From a bacterium (GTDB lineage: Bacteria > Actinomycetota > Acidimicrobiia > Acidimicrobiales > Bin134): DNA of 51,377 nucleotides. Location: assembly GCA_026708015.1 (NCBI GenBank), contig JAPOVT010000063.1, positions 1 to 51,377 on the forward strand, read 5' to 3'. Made by a program: the position numbers and the translations under genes. A model generated the notes under the pieces. That model saw only the letters and a program-made list of their open reading frames with translations. It searched no databases and was not told where the DNA came from. How positions within the stretch are numbered: the first letter of the stretch is position 1; every line of letters starts with the position of its first letter. Of the stretch, positions 24,254 to 32,547 are shown in pieces.

Positions 24254-25491
24254 ACCGCTGCTCTGTCCCGCAGCTCGGCGGCGGTGGGCAGGTTGAGCCC
24301 CAGCATCCGAATGGCGTTGTCCCGGCAGATGGCGTCAACCTCGGGCTGGGTCAGGTGCTCCATCTGCGAGGCCAGCAGTTCCTTGGAGTGCGGCCAGGTC
24401 GAATCGGAATGGGGATAGTCGGTCTCGGTGGTGATGGTCTCCAGGCCGATGGCGTCGATGTTGGCCAGACCCACCTTGTCGTCGAAGAAGCACACGAACA
24501 CATGGTCGCGGTAGTAGGTGGACGGCGGCTCAGGTACCTTGTCGGCCACCCCGCCCCAGGCGGCGTTCTCCTTCCACACCACGTCTACCCGGTCCAAGAT
24601 GTAGGGGAGCCAGCCCATCTGGCCTTCTGAGTAGGCCACCTTGAGGCCGGGGAATCGGACGAACACGCCCGACATGAGAAAGTCCACCAGCGAGTAGGTG
24701 GCGTTGGAGTGGACCAGCGCCGAGCCCACCGCACCGGGGGCGTCGGGCGAGGTGGACACCATTTTGGAAGACGACCCGATGTGCATGCACACCACGGTGG
24801 CCGTCTCCTCGCAAGCGGCGAAGAACGGGTCCCAGTAGCCGGAGTGGATCGACGGCAGACCCAGATTGGGCGGGATCTCCGAGAAGCACACCGCTCGCAC
24901 TCCCCGCTCGGCGTTGCGCCGGACCTCGGCTGCGGCCAACTCCTCATCCCACAGCGGGATGAGGCACAGCGGGATCAGCCGCCCTCCGGAGGGGCCGCAC
25001 CACTCCTCCACCATCCAGTCGTTGTAGGCCTGCACGCACAGCAGGGCCAGGTCCATGTCGGAGGCCTCGGCGAACGCCTGGCCGCAGAACCGGGGGAACG
25101 ACGGGAAGCACAACGAGGCATCCACATGGCCGATGTCCATGTCGCCCAACCGGGGCTCAACCTGCCAGGCACCGGGCTGCATCTCCTCGAAGGTGATGCC
25201 CACCATCTGGAGCTCATCGCGGGGAAAGGTCACCGCCGAGTGGGTGCGGACCATCGGATAGTGGAGATCCTCGTAATACCAATATGCGGTGGGCCGTCCT
25301 GTGCCCTCAGTCCACGAGAACACGCCACCCACGTAGGAGATCTCGCACGGAGCAGTCACCACTCGAGGGCCGATGTCGGCATAGCGGGACGGCAGCCGCG
25401 ACTGCCAGACATGGGGCGGCTCGATGACGTGGTCGTCCACCGAGATGATGGGGGGAATCTCGATCCCCGACTCGGCAGTCGACGCAACCAT
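24250..25491 (-). CDS. Amidohydrolase-2 family protein
   Basis: 413 residues. SVDDHVIEPPHVW near the start and TETDYPHSDSTWP near the end are the hallmarks of the ACMSD-like amidohydrolase-2 group; VCMHIGSSSKM gives a metal-type His, and AYSEGQMGWLPYILDR is conserved. Members decarboxylate or hydrolyse aromatic acids and cleavage products using a single metal in a TIM barrel. It is clearly related to the protein at 28782-30002. The start shares one base with the P450 stop (TAATG), implying translational coupling. Confidence 0.87.
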   Translation of the reverse strand: MVASTAESGIEIPPIISVDDHVIEPPHVWQSRLPSRYADIGPRVVTAPCEISYVGGVFSWTEGTGRPTAYWYYEDLHYPMVRTHSAVTFPRDELQMVGITFEEMQPGAWQVEPRLGDMDIGHVDASLCFPSFPRFCGQAFAEASDMDLALLCVQAYNDWMVEEWCGPSGGRLIPLCLIPLWDEELAAAEVRRNAERGVRAVCFSEIPPNLGLPSIHSGYWDPFFAACEETATVVCMHIGSSSKMVSTSPDAPGAVGSALVHSNATYSLVDFLMSGVFVRFPGLKVAYSEGQMGWLPYILDRVDVVWKENAAWGGVADKVPEPPSTYYRDHVFVCFFDDKVGLANIDAIGLETITTETDYPHSDSTWPHSKELLASQMEHLTQPEVDAICRDNAIRMLGLNLPTAAELRDRAAV

Positions 25492-26726
25492 TACTGCACC
25501 GTGATGGGGAACATTCCCAAAGCGCCGTCGCCCTCGGGCTCGCTCTGGGCGAACTCCACGTTCAGCCCCTCCAAGCCCCGAGTAAACGCCCCGGGACGAT
25601 AGCGGGGAGCATAGAAGGGCTCCAGCCTCATGTCGGGCAGCCGCCGGGTGACCTCCTCGAACATGACTTTGAGCTGAAGCCGGGCCAACGACGCTCCCAA
25701 GCAGAAGTGGGTGCCGAAGCCGAAGGAGAGGTGGTTGCGGGCGTCACGGCGCACATCCAGCGCATCGGGGTTCTCAAATGCCTCGGGGTCGCGGTTGGCC
25801 GAGGCGTACATCAACAACACCTGGTCGCCCTCTTTGAGAGTCTTGCCATGCAGCTCGTGGGTGGCCGTCACCGTGCGGCGCATGTTCAAGATGGGCGACA
25901 CGTAGCGGATGAACTCCTCCACTGCGGTCTCGCCGATCACCTCGGGCTCGTCGATGAGGATCTGGCGCTGGTCGGGACTCTCCACCAGCGCCAAACACGT
26001 CGTGCCGATCACCGTACGGGTGGTCTCCGCTCCGCCGTCTAGCACCAGGAGAACCTCGTGCATTATGTCGTCGTCGCTCAGCGGCTGGCCGTCCAACTCT
26101 TTGTGGCACCACATGGAGATGAGGTCGTCTTGGGGATCGGCTTTGCGCTTCTGCACCAGCTCGTAGGTGGTGCCGGCCCACTCCTCGATGGCCCGGTCTC
26201 CCTGCACGGTGTGATAGCCCGGGCCGCCGCCTCCCTGCATGGTGGCCTCTGACCAGTGCATGACCCGGGGCCACATTTCGGTGGGATAGCCCAGCTGCTT
26301 GCCGATCATGTAGGCCGGCAGCGGGGCGGCCAGGTCGTACACCACATCGCACCATCCCCGGGGCGCCACCCGATCGATCAGCTCGGTGACCACCGCCCGG
26401 ATCTTGTCCTCCTGCCTGCGAACCGCTCGGGGGGTGAACTCCCGGGCCACCAGCATCCGCTGACGCTGGTGGTCGGGGTCGTCCATGTTGATCATGGAGT
26501 CGGACATCTCGATCTTGGGCCGGCTGCCCGAGGCCGAGCTATAGAGGTCGGTGTTCTTCTCTACCGCCAACAGGTCGGCGTGGCGGGACACGCCCCAGAT
26601 CTCGTTCTTCTCGTCCCAGTACACTGGGTCGTTTTCCCGCAGCCAGGCATAGACCGAGAAAGGGTCTTGGGCGTACATGTACCCGTCCAATAGATCAACG
26701 GGCTGGGTCACCTCAGCAGTCGCCAT
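25491..26726 (-). CDS. Cytochrome P450
   Basis: 411 residues from the ATG at 26726; the open frame extends further but the upstream part overlaps the SOD gene in a different frame. Heme loop FGFGTHFCLG with Cys near 342, I-helix GGAETT, ExxR as EEFIR. MDDPDHQRQRMLV and SANRDPEAFENPDALDVRRDARNHLSFG are typical of actinobacterial P450s acting on steroids, terpenes or aliphatics (CYP125/142/124-like by feel, not proven). It lies between SOD and an amidohydrolase in one transcription unit. Confidence 0.93.
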   Translation of the reverse strand: MATAEVTQPVDLLDGYMYAQDPFSVYAWLRENDPVYWDEKNEIWGVSRHADLLAVEKNTDLYSSASGSRPKIEMSDSMINMDDPDHQRQRMLVAREFTPRAVRRQEDKIRAVVTELIDRVAPRGWCDVVYDLAAPLPAYMIGKQLGYPTEMWPRVMHWSEATMQGGGGPGYHTVQGDRAIEEWAGTTYELVQKRKADPQDDLISMWCHKELDGQPLSDDDIMHEVLLVLDGGAETTRTVIGTTCLALVESPDQRQILIDEPEVIGETAVEEFIRYVSPILNMRRTVTATHELHGKTLKEGDQVLLMYASANRDPEAFENPDALDVRRDARNHLSFGFGTHFCLGASLARLQLKVMFEEVTRRLPDMRLEPFYAPRYRPGAFTRGLEGLNVEFAQSEPEGDGALGMFPITVQ

Positions 26727-26755
26727 AAGCGGCGATGGTAGTGGGCGCGCTCCGT

Positions 26756-27340
26756 TTAGTCGGAAGCGAGGTTCTCGGCCGCAAACTCCCAGTTGATCAA
26801 GTGGTCCAAGAACGCCTCCACATAGGCGGCCCGGGCGTTCTGGTAGTCGAGGTAGTAGGCATGCTCCCACACGTCCACCACCAGCAGCGCCCGGCGATCG
26901 TGCAGCAAGGGCAGATCGGCGTTGGGGGTCTGCACGATGGCAAGTCCGTCGTCGTCGGACACAAGCCAGGTCCAGCCTGAGCCGAACAGCCCCACGGCCG
27001 CGTCGGCGAACTGGCGGCGGAACTCGTCGGTCGAGCCGAACGACTCCTCGATGGCCGCTCGAACCGGGCCCGAGGGAGCGCCACCCCCGTCAGGGCTCAT
27101 CGAATGCCAGTAGAAGGTGTGGTTCCAGATCTGGGCGGCGTTGTTGAAGATCGCTCCCTCGGCACCTAAGACCACTTTCTCGAGTTCGGTGCCCTCCCAC
27201 TGGGTACCTGCGGTCAGTCGGTTCAGGTTGGCCACATACCCGGCGTGGTGACGCTCGTAGTGGTAGCTCAAGGTATCAGCGCTCACATAGGGTTCAAGCG
27301 CGCTTTGGCTGTACGGGAGGGGGGGAAGGTCAAACGCCAT
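26756..27340 (-). CDS. sodB: Fe/Mn superoxide dismutase
   Basis: 194 residues from the ATG at 27340; the frame upstream belongs to the overlapping amidohydrolase. Metal ligands are His27 (YHYERHH), His74 (NHTFYWH), Asp156 and His160 (VVDVWEHAYY). GLFGSGWTWL and the NNAAQIWNHTFYWH segment look more like the iron or cambialistic type, but metal choice cannot be fixed from sequence. It converts superoxide to peroxide and oxygen in the cytoplasm. Its start lies inside the last codons of the preceding amidohydrolase (11-base overlap), so the two are coupled. Confidence 0.95.
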   Translation of the reverse strand: MAFDLPPLPYSQSALEPYVSADTLSYHYERHHAGYVANLNRLTAGTQWEGTELEKVVLGAEGAIFNNAAQIWNHTFYWHSMSPDGGGAPSGPVRAAIEESFGSTDEFRRQFADAAVGLFGSGWTWLVSDDDGLAIVQTPNADLPLLHDRRALLVVDVWEHAYYLDYQNARAAYVEAFLDHLINWEFAAENLASD

Positions 27341-28739
27341 ATCCGGATAACACGGTATCGGCAAAAAAATCGGGATTGATAGCCGTATACATCCGAAATG
27401 GGTTTTCGTAGACAAAGGCTCGGAAGTCTTCCTCGGTGATCAGCCCCTCCTGCACCAAGCCGTAAGCCTCGTCCATGATCGATTCGATGTCGGTCACGTC
27501 CCAGTGGCCGATGTCGGAGGAGAAAACCGCATTGAGCCGCACGCCGCAGGGATTGGCGGGCCCGAAGGCCACATGCACGCCCCGGTCGTCGGCCTCGCAT
27601 CCGAAATAGAGCGACGACGCGAACGATTCAGCGATCTCCTCGTCTGATTCCACCCCGAGCCTGGTCCACTCGTCGGGCTCTTCGGGTGTACCCCCGTGGA
27701 TGGGCATCCCGTGGGCGTACGAGGCCAGGTCGTCGCCAAGAGTCGCCCTGAAGTCCCCGCCGTAGCGCTCGAAGTATCCGCCTAGCTCGTCGAGGTCGAG
27801 CAGAGCGGGGTCGAAGTTGCGCTGGATGGCATCCCAACTGCGCTTCTCCCAATGCTCGATGATGTCGCACAAGAGCTGGGTGCCCCACGAAACGCCGCAC
27901 TCCAAGAACACGAACGGCAGCTCGGGGATACGCCGGGTGACCCCGCCCAAGAACAGCGATTTGCACAGCTCGTACATCAGGGACTGGAACTGGCCGATGT
28001 GGTTGGCGGTGTAGCTGGAGACGAAGGTGTGGATGCCGGGGCGGAAGGACAGGCCGCCGTGGAAGGTGGCGGCAAAGCCGAGCTCGACACAGCGGCGCCA
28101 CACCGGGTCGTAGTCATAGGCCGAGTCCAGGCCATAGCAGTCGAACCAGTGGCGCTGGCCGGGCCACAGCCATCCCGACCGGGTTTGGTGGTCAGGATCG
28201 TCGATGGACCGCATCACCCCTTCGGCGAACACCACCACCTTCAGGCCCAGCGCGGCACAGTGCTCCAGCTCGGCGATGGCCTCATCGGGAGTGTGGGCGG
28301 GAATGATGCCGGCCATGGCCATGCGGTCGGCGTAGGGGTTGTAGACGTCGGCGTAGAACTCGTTGAAGGCCCGGCACAAGCCGGTGCGGTAGTCGGCGTC
28401 TTCCACCGCGCAGCTGGTGAGCGTGTTGGTGGGGTAGAGCACCGAGTAGTCGATGCCGATTTCGGGCATCCGCTCGTAGAGCAGTGCGGGCAGCATGGCG
28501 GTGGCCCGGTCCATCACGTTGGCGGTGTGGGTCCCCCACCAGGCCCCCTGCGGCGAGCGGGTCCGACGGCGCTCCTCGAGGCTGCGGGCCATCTGCGCGT
28601 TGCGCATGGGGAGACCCTCTGTCAGGTAACGCCGATACAGGTCAGCGCCCAGTACCCGCTCCAGGTGGGGCTGCTGGGCCGCGGTTATCTCCAGCACATG
28701 GCCGTCGGCGTCAATCACCGGGTGGCCGAATCGGCTCAC
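27330..28739 (-). CDS. Amidohydrolase-2 family protein (longer form)
   Basis: 469 residues, GTG start. IDADGHVLEI at the N-terminus replaces the SVDDH motif of its neighbours, ATFHGGLSF gives a central His, FLECGVSWGTQLL matches the conserved SEGG/SEGQ region, and FSSDIGHWDV stands where the others have TDYPHSDSTW. About 60 residues longer than the other two, with an insert before the C-terminal metal Asp. It is probably a decarboxylase or hydrolase of an aromatic or ring-cleavage compound. Its stop overlaps the SOD start. Confidence 0.85.
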   Translation of the reverse strand: MSRFGHPVIDADGHVLEITAAQQPHLERVLGADLYRRYLTEGLPMRNAQMARSLEERRRTRSPQGAWWGTHTANVMDRATAMLPALLYERMPEIGIDYSVLYPTNTLTSCAVEDADYRTGLCRAFNEFYADVYNPYADRMAMAGIIPAHTPDEAIAELEHCAALGLKVVVFAEGVMRSIDDPDHQTRSGWLWPGQRHWFDCYGLDSAYDYDPVWRRCVELGFAATFHGGLSFRPGIHTFVSSYTANHIGQFQSLMYELCKSLFLGGVTRRIPELPFVFLECGVSWGTQLLCDIIEHWEKRSWDAIQRNFDPALLDLDELGGYFERYGGDFRATLGDDLASYAHGMPIHGGTPEEPDEWTRLGVESDEEIAESFASSLYFGCEADDRGVHVAFGPANPCGVRLNAVFSSDIGHWDVTDIESIMDEAYGLVQEGLITEEDFRAFVYENPFRMYTAINPDFFADTVLSGYGV

Positions 28740-28781
28740 CGCAGTCTCCGCTCTATCCCAGAGGCGAGGTTCTCGATCGGA

Positions 28782-30002
28782 CTAGGGCAGGCAGCCGTCG
28801 GGCAGTGGGTGGCGGAACAGGCGAGCCGCATTCTCGTGGGTGAGCTTGCGGATGACGTCGTCGCTCAAGTGCCCCAGCTTCGACTCCAGCGTGTCCTGGC
28901 ATTCGGGCCAGGTGGAATCGGCGTGGGGATAGTCGGTCTCAACCATGGTGTGGTCGAGGTTCATTGCGATCACCGCGTCGATCGACGACGGATCGTTGAT
29001 GGTGCAGTAGTAGAAGTTGCGCATCAGCACTTCGTGGGGACCGATGTCGGTACCGCCGGGCCACACCCCCCGTCCGTGACCTGAGATCTCAATTTGGTGC
29101 TTGAGCCGGTCGTACATGATGGGCACCCAGCCGCAGCCCCCTTCCGACATGGCGATCTTGATGTTGGGATAGCGCACCGGGATACCCGACCACACCCAGT
29201 CGGCTGCGGCCGCATAGGCGTGCATCTGGAACATGGTGGCCCCCACCCCGATGGGCGGTCCGCCAGGATCAGTGGGCATGACGTGTCCCGACGACGCCAC
29301 ATGAAGGCAGATCACGGTGTCGGTCTCATCACACGCCCTCCATACTGGGTCCCACCATTCGCTGTGGATGGACGGCAGATCGATGTTGTGGGGAATCTCC
29401 GGCAGCGTGACGGCCACGAATCCCCGCTCTGCATTGCGGCGGATCTCAGCAGCGGCCAGATCGGCGTCTTTGAGCCATGTGATTCCCATGGGAATGATGC
29501 GCTCGGGATAGGAGCCCCACCACTCCTCATGAATCCAGTCGTTGAACGCCCGGGTCACCGCCAAGCCAAGTTCGGGATCGGAGCAGTCTGAATACACCCG
29601 GCCGCAGAATCCGGTTATCTGGCTGGGAAAGCAGATCGACGCCCAGATGCCGCCCAGGTCCATGTCGTGGATGCGGGCCTTGATGTCCCAGGATCCCCGG
29701 CGCATGTCGGAGAAGCGGGCCGGCTCTATGGTGAAGTCGTTGCGATCGGCCCGTCCCACCAGGGCGTTCAGGCCCAGCTGGGCGTAGATCTCACCGTCGA
29801 ATTCCCAGTGTTGACCGCCGTCCTCGCCCTCGACGACCTTGGGCGCCCGGTCGGCGAACCGGGCGGGCACCCGGCCCTCGAACAGCCAGGGCGGCTCCAC
29901 GAGGTGGTCGTCAACCGAGATGAGCGTGTAGCGGATGCGCTGGGGCTCGGGGTCGGGAAGCAGCAGATCACTGGGCTTCTCGTGGATATCGACGATGGTC
30001 AT
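28782..30002 (-). CDS. Amidohydrolase-2 family protein
   Basis: 406 residues. SVDDHLVEPPWLFEGRVPARF, NDWIHEEWWG, ICLHVASSGHVM and ETDYPHADSTWPE closely parallel the protein at 24250-25491, so the two are paralogues. It is the first gene of the minus-strand run to 23981 and ends 42 bp before the next. The ATG at 30002 is preceded by no strong ribosome binding site. Confidence 0.87.
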   Translation of the reverse strand: MTIVDIHEKPSDLLLPDPEPQRIRYTLISVDDHLVEPPWLFEGRVPARFADRAPKVVEGEDGGQHWEFDGEIYAQLGLNALVGRADRNDFTIEPARFSDMRRGSWDIKARIHDMDLGGIWASICFPSQITGFCGRVYSDCSDPELGLAVTRAFNDWIHEEWWGSYPERIIPMGITWLKDADLAAAEIRRNAERGFVAVTLPEIPHNIDLPSIHSEWWDPVWRACDETDTVICLHVASSGHVMPTDPGGPPIGVGATMFQMHAYAAAADWVWSGIPVRYPNIKIAMSEGGCGWVPIMYDRLKHQIEISGHGRGVWPGGTDIGPHEVLMRNFYYCTINDPSSIDAVIAMNLDHTMVETDYPHADSTWPECQDTLESKLGHLSDDVIRKLTHENAARLFRHPLPDGCLP

Positions 30003-30082
30003 GGCCGAAGCCTACGGTTCGGGGTGCGACCTGCGCTAGAAGCCAGCCCCTCAATCTTGGAATTGGTGCTGGTGGCTTCGGC

Positions 30083-30454
30083 TCAGTCTAGGCCGGCGGC
30101 CCGGAACGCCCGGCTGAGCAGCGGGGGCACCTCTCCCACCGCGGCGTCTTCCATGTCCTCCTCAGTATCGTCTTCCATTTCTGGAAGCCGGAAGTCTTCA
30201 GATGAATCCGAAGAGGCGTCGTCGATCAGCACCAGTTCGGGCTCGAATTCATCGGCCGGAGGGCGCGAATCCGACAGCGTCCATCCCAATGGCACCACAA
30301 TGCCATCGGCATGAACCCGACACAACGGAACGCCGGCGATGCCGGTGTCCTCATGGATGCCGACGATCTGCACCGACAGGTCTTGGGCATTTATCAACAG
30401 GATCGCCGTGGCACGTTCGTTGCACAACACGCGCGCGCAGAACTTTCCTGACAT
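30083..30454 (-). CDS. DUF3499-like zinc-ribbon protein
   Basis: 123 residues. CARVLCNERATAILL, then GVPLCRVHADGIVVPLGW, follow the actinobacterial DUF3499 pattern: two N-terminal Cys, a later Cys and His, and a Pro-x-GW end, probably binding zinc. The second half is acidic (DDTEEDMED) and disordered. Function unknown; often a conserved housekeeping neighbour in Actinobacteria. It is divergent from the NicX-like gene. The 85 bp between them shows nothing clear. Confidence 0.6.
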   Translation of the reverse strand: MSGKFCARVLCNERATAILLINAQDLSVQIVGIHEDTGIAGVPLCRVHADGIVVPLGWTLSDSRPPADEFEPELVLIDDASSDSSEDFRLPEMEDDTEEDMEDAAVGEVPPLLSRAFRAAGLD

Positions 30455-30539
30455 ATAAGAAAATTACCGTCGATCAAACCCGAAATAACGGATACCCCGG
30501 TTGCGCCGTCTCCCTAGCTGGCTGTAGATAGGTGTGGAG

Positions 30540-31544
30540 ATGAAGCCAGAATCAGTACACCGCCGATCCGTAGACGTCATGGCCCGGCAATTGGAGTTAT
30601 GCCGGGCCGCGCCAAACCGCCCAGCGATGGTGCTGGCTGATGATGCCACTGATCCCACCCTGCTCGACGCCGCCGTCCATGCGCTGCACCTGGTCGGCAC
30701 CCTTCCCACATCGGTCTTTGTCGACCAACTGCCTCCTGATGGGCCGAGCGCCGAACCGACGACGCCGGACATCGTTGTCAACCTCTTGAACGGCTACTCG
30801 TATGAAGTGGAGTCCTTGGTTCCCTCGAACGCCCGGGTGCTGTCGGTGGTCGCTCACAGCACCGGCGAGCTGCGGGGAATCGTGCCCCATGTCGGATTGG
30901 GCCGCCGGGTAAAGCGAGGCATGGATCTGCTGGATGCCGGGCAGGAATTGCATGTGGGCGACGACCAGGGAACGAATCTGCGGATCGGTCTCAGAGGTGC
31001 CCGTCGGTGGATGCACGATGGCCTGGCCACCGTCCCCGGCACTGTTGCCGAATGGCCTCGGGGGATAATCGGGTCGTCTCCGGTCGCGGGAACCGCCAAT
31101 GGAACAGTGGTGATGTCGCCCGGCGACATCTGGCTGCCGATGGGCTGGTACGCCCGGTCTCCGGTGGTCTTGACCTTTGAGGGCGGTCAGATGGTGCGCA
31201 TCGAGGGACCGCGAAGCGAGACCGATGCCATCCGAGCCCATCTGGCTTCGGTTGGCTCCCCCTCGGCCTACCGGCTCGACGCGGTGGAGGTTGGCCTGCT
31301 GTGGATCGACAGCCCCCGGCCGCCAGCTCTCTTTGAGCCGGGCCTCGCCGGTTCATTCGACGTTGCCGACCGCTATGGCCATGTGGTGATTACCACCGGC
31401 GAATACCCCATCGTGGGAATCGCCTGCTGTTTGAGGAGCGCCACGGTAGCTGTCGACGAGGTGGCGGCCGTGCGGTCGGGGCAACCCCAGGGAGACCTCG
31501 CCCCCGACGTCTACGAACAGGCCGCCCACCGCTTCCCGTTGTAG
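30540..31544 (+). CDS. NicX/aminopeptidase T-like fold protein without the iron-ligand pattern
   Basis: About 334 residues from the ATG at 30540 (a GTG at 30534 is possible). The middle (GTVAEWPRGIIGSSP, NGTVVMSPGDIWLPMGWYARSPVVLTFEGG) closely resembles 2,5-dihydroxypyridine 5,6-dioxygenase (NicX), an M29-peptidase-like fold. As I recall it, NicX binds iron with His, His and Asp in its C-terminal domain; at the equivalent positions this protein has GLLWIDSP and YPIVGIACCLRS, without those ligands. It may bind another metal, or be a different enzyme or a binding protein. No partner pathway genes for nicotinate are nearby. Confidence 0.6.
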   Translation: MKPESVHRRSVDVMARQLELCRAAPNRPAMVLADDATDPTLLDAAVHALHLVGTLPTSVFVDQLPPDGPSAEPTTPDIVVNLLNGYSYEVESLVPSNARVLSVVAHSTGELRGIVPHVGLGRRVKRGMDLLDAGQELHVGDDQGTNLRIGLRGARRWMHDGLATVPGTVAEWPRGIIGSSPVAGTANGTVVMSPGDIWLPMGWYARSPVVLTFEGGQMVRIEGPRSETDAIRAHLASVGSPSAYRLDAVEVGLLWIDSPRPPALFEPGLAGSFDVADRYGHVVITTGEYPIVGIACCLRSATVAVDEVAAVRSGQPQGDLAPDVYEQAAHRFPL

Positions 31545-31614
31545 CGGTTGGCCCACGGGGCCATTGCCCTTTCGAGAGGTCACCTGATCGGCCACCCCTG
31601 TAGTGTCCCAGCGC

Positions 31615-32547
31615 ATGGAGATGCGCAGCATTGGAAGCCTGTCGGCCTCGGTGATCGGGCTGGGGTGCAACAACTTCGGTATGACCATCGACGCCGATGC
31701 CACCCAGACCGTGGTCGACGCCGCAATTGACGCCGGAGTCAACTACTTCGATACCGCTGATTTGTATGGTCGGGGCAAGTCCGAAGAGTTCCTCGGTGCC
31801 GCTCTGGGCAGCCGGCGCGACCAGGTGATTGTGGCCACCAAGTTCGGACACCCCGGTGCCCTGCCCGAGGGGCAGAAGGGCGGCGACCCAGCCTGGATCC
31901 GCCAAGCCGTCGAGGCCAGCCTGGCTCGGCTTAACACCGACCGCATCGATCACTACCAGCTTCACATGCCCGACACCGATACTCCCCAGGCAGAAACGCT
32001 GGGCGCCCTGCAAGAACTGGTCGATGAGGGCAAGGTTTTGGAGATCGGGTGCTCCAACTTCAGTGCCGAGCAGATCGACGAGTCGGGGCTCGCTGCGGCG
32101 CAGGCCGAAGCAGGCAACTACGCCAGCGTCCAGAACTACTACTCGGTGCTCACCCGCGAAGTAGAGGACGGCGGAGTGGTTGACGCCTGCGAGCGCACCG
32201 GGATGACGGTGGTTCCCTACTTCCCCCTGGAGTCCGGCCTGCTCACCGGCAAGTACTCGGGGATGAGCCCCCCTGAGGGAACCCGCCTGTCAATGTGGAA
32301 GGGTGAGAGGCGGGACATGTTCTTGAGCGAGGAAAAGCTGGCCGCGGTGGACCGGCTCACCGACTATGCCGCCGACTCGGGCCACAGCATCTTGGAGCTG
32401 GCCATCGGGTGGCTGGTATCCAACCCGGTGGTGGCCACCGTTATCTGCGGCGCAACCAAGCCCTCCCAGGTGGCCTCCAACGTGGCTGCCGCCAACTGGG
32501 CAATGACCCCCGCTCAGCGATCCGAGATCGCCGAACTGGCTTCGTAG
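31615..32547 (+). CDS. Aldo/keto reductase
   Basis: 310 residues from the ATG at 31615 (GTG 31603 and ATG 31621 are alternatives). The tetrad is present: Asp46 (FDTADLYG), Tyr51, Lys76 (ATKFG) and His116 (YQLHMPD), with GLGCNNFG as the cofactor loop and VICGATKPSQV near the end for NADPH. Sequence resembles the YajO/Tas-type branch acting on small aldehydes and ketones. Its last 34 bases overlap the convergent mutase gene. Confidence 0.9.
   Translation: MEMRSIGSLSASVIGLGCNNFGMTIDADATQTVVDAAIDAGVNYFDTADLYGRGKSEEFLGAALGSRRDQVIVATKFGHPGALPEGQKGGDPAWIRQAVEASLARLNTDRIDHYQLHMPDTDTPQAETLGALQELVDEGKVLEIGCSNFSAEQIDESGLAAAQAEAGNYASVQNYYSVLTREVEDGGVVDACERTGMTVVPYFPLESGLLTGKYSGMSPPEGTRLSMWKGERRDMFLSEEKLAAVDRLTDYAADSGHSILELAIGWLVSNPVVATVICGATKPSQVASNVAAANWAMTPAQRSEIAELAS

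Noticed and set aside
27852..29084. A 410-codon open frame on the plus strand
   Set aside because: It lies antisense to two clear amidohydrolase genes and its translation is a low-complexity Gly/His/Val-rich mirror, as expected in high-GC coding DNA.
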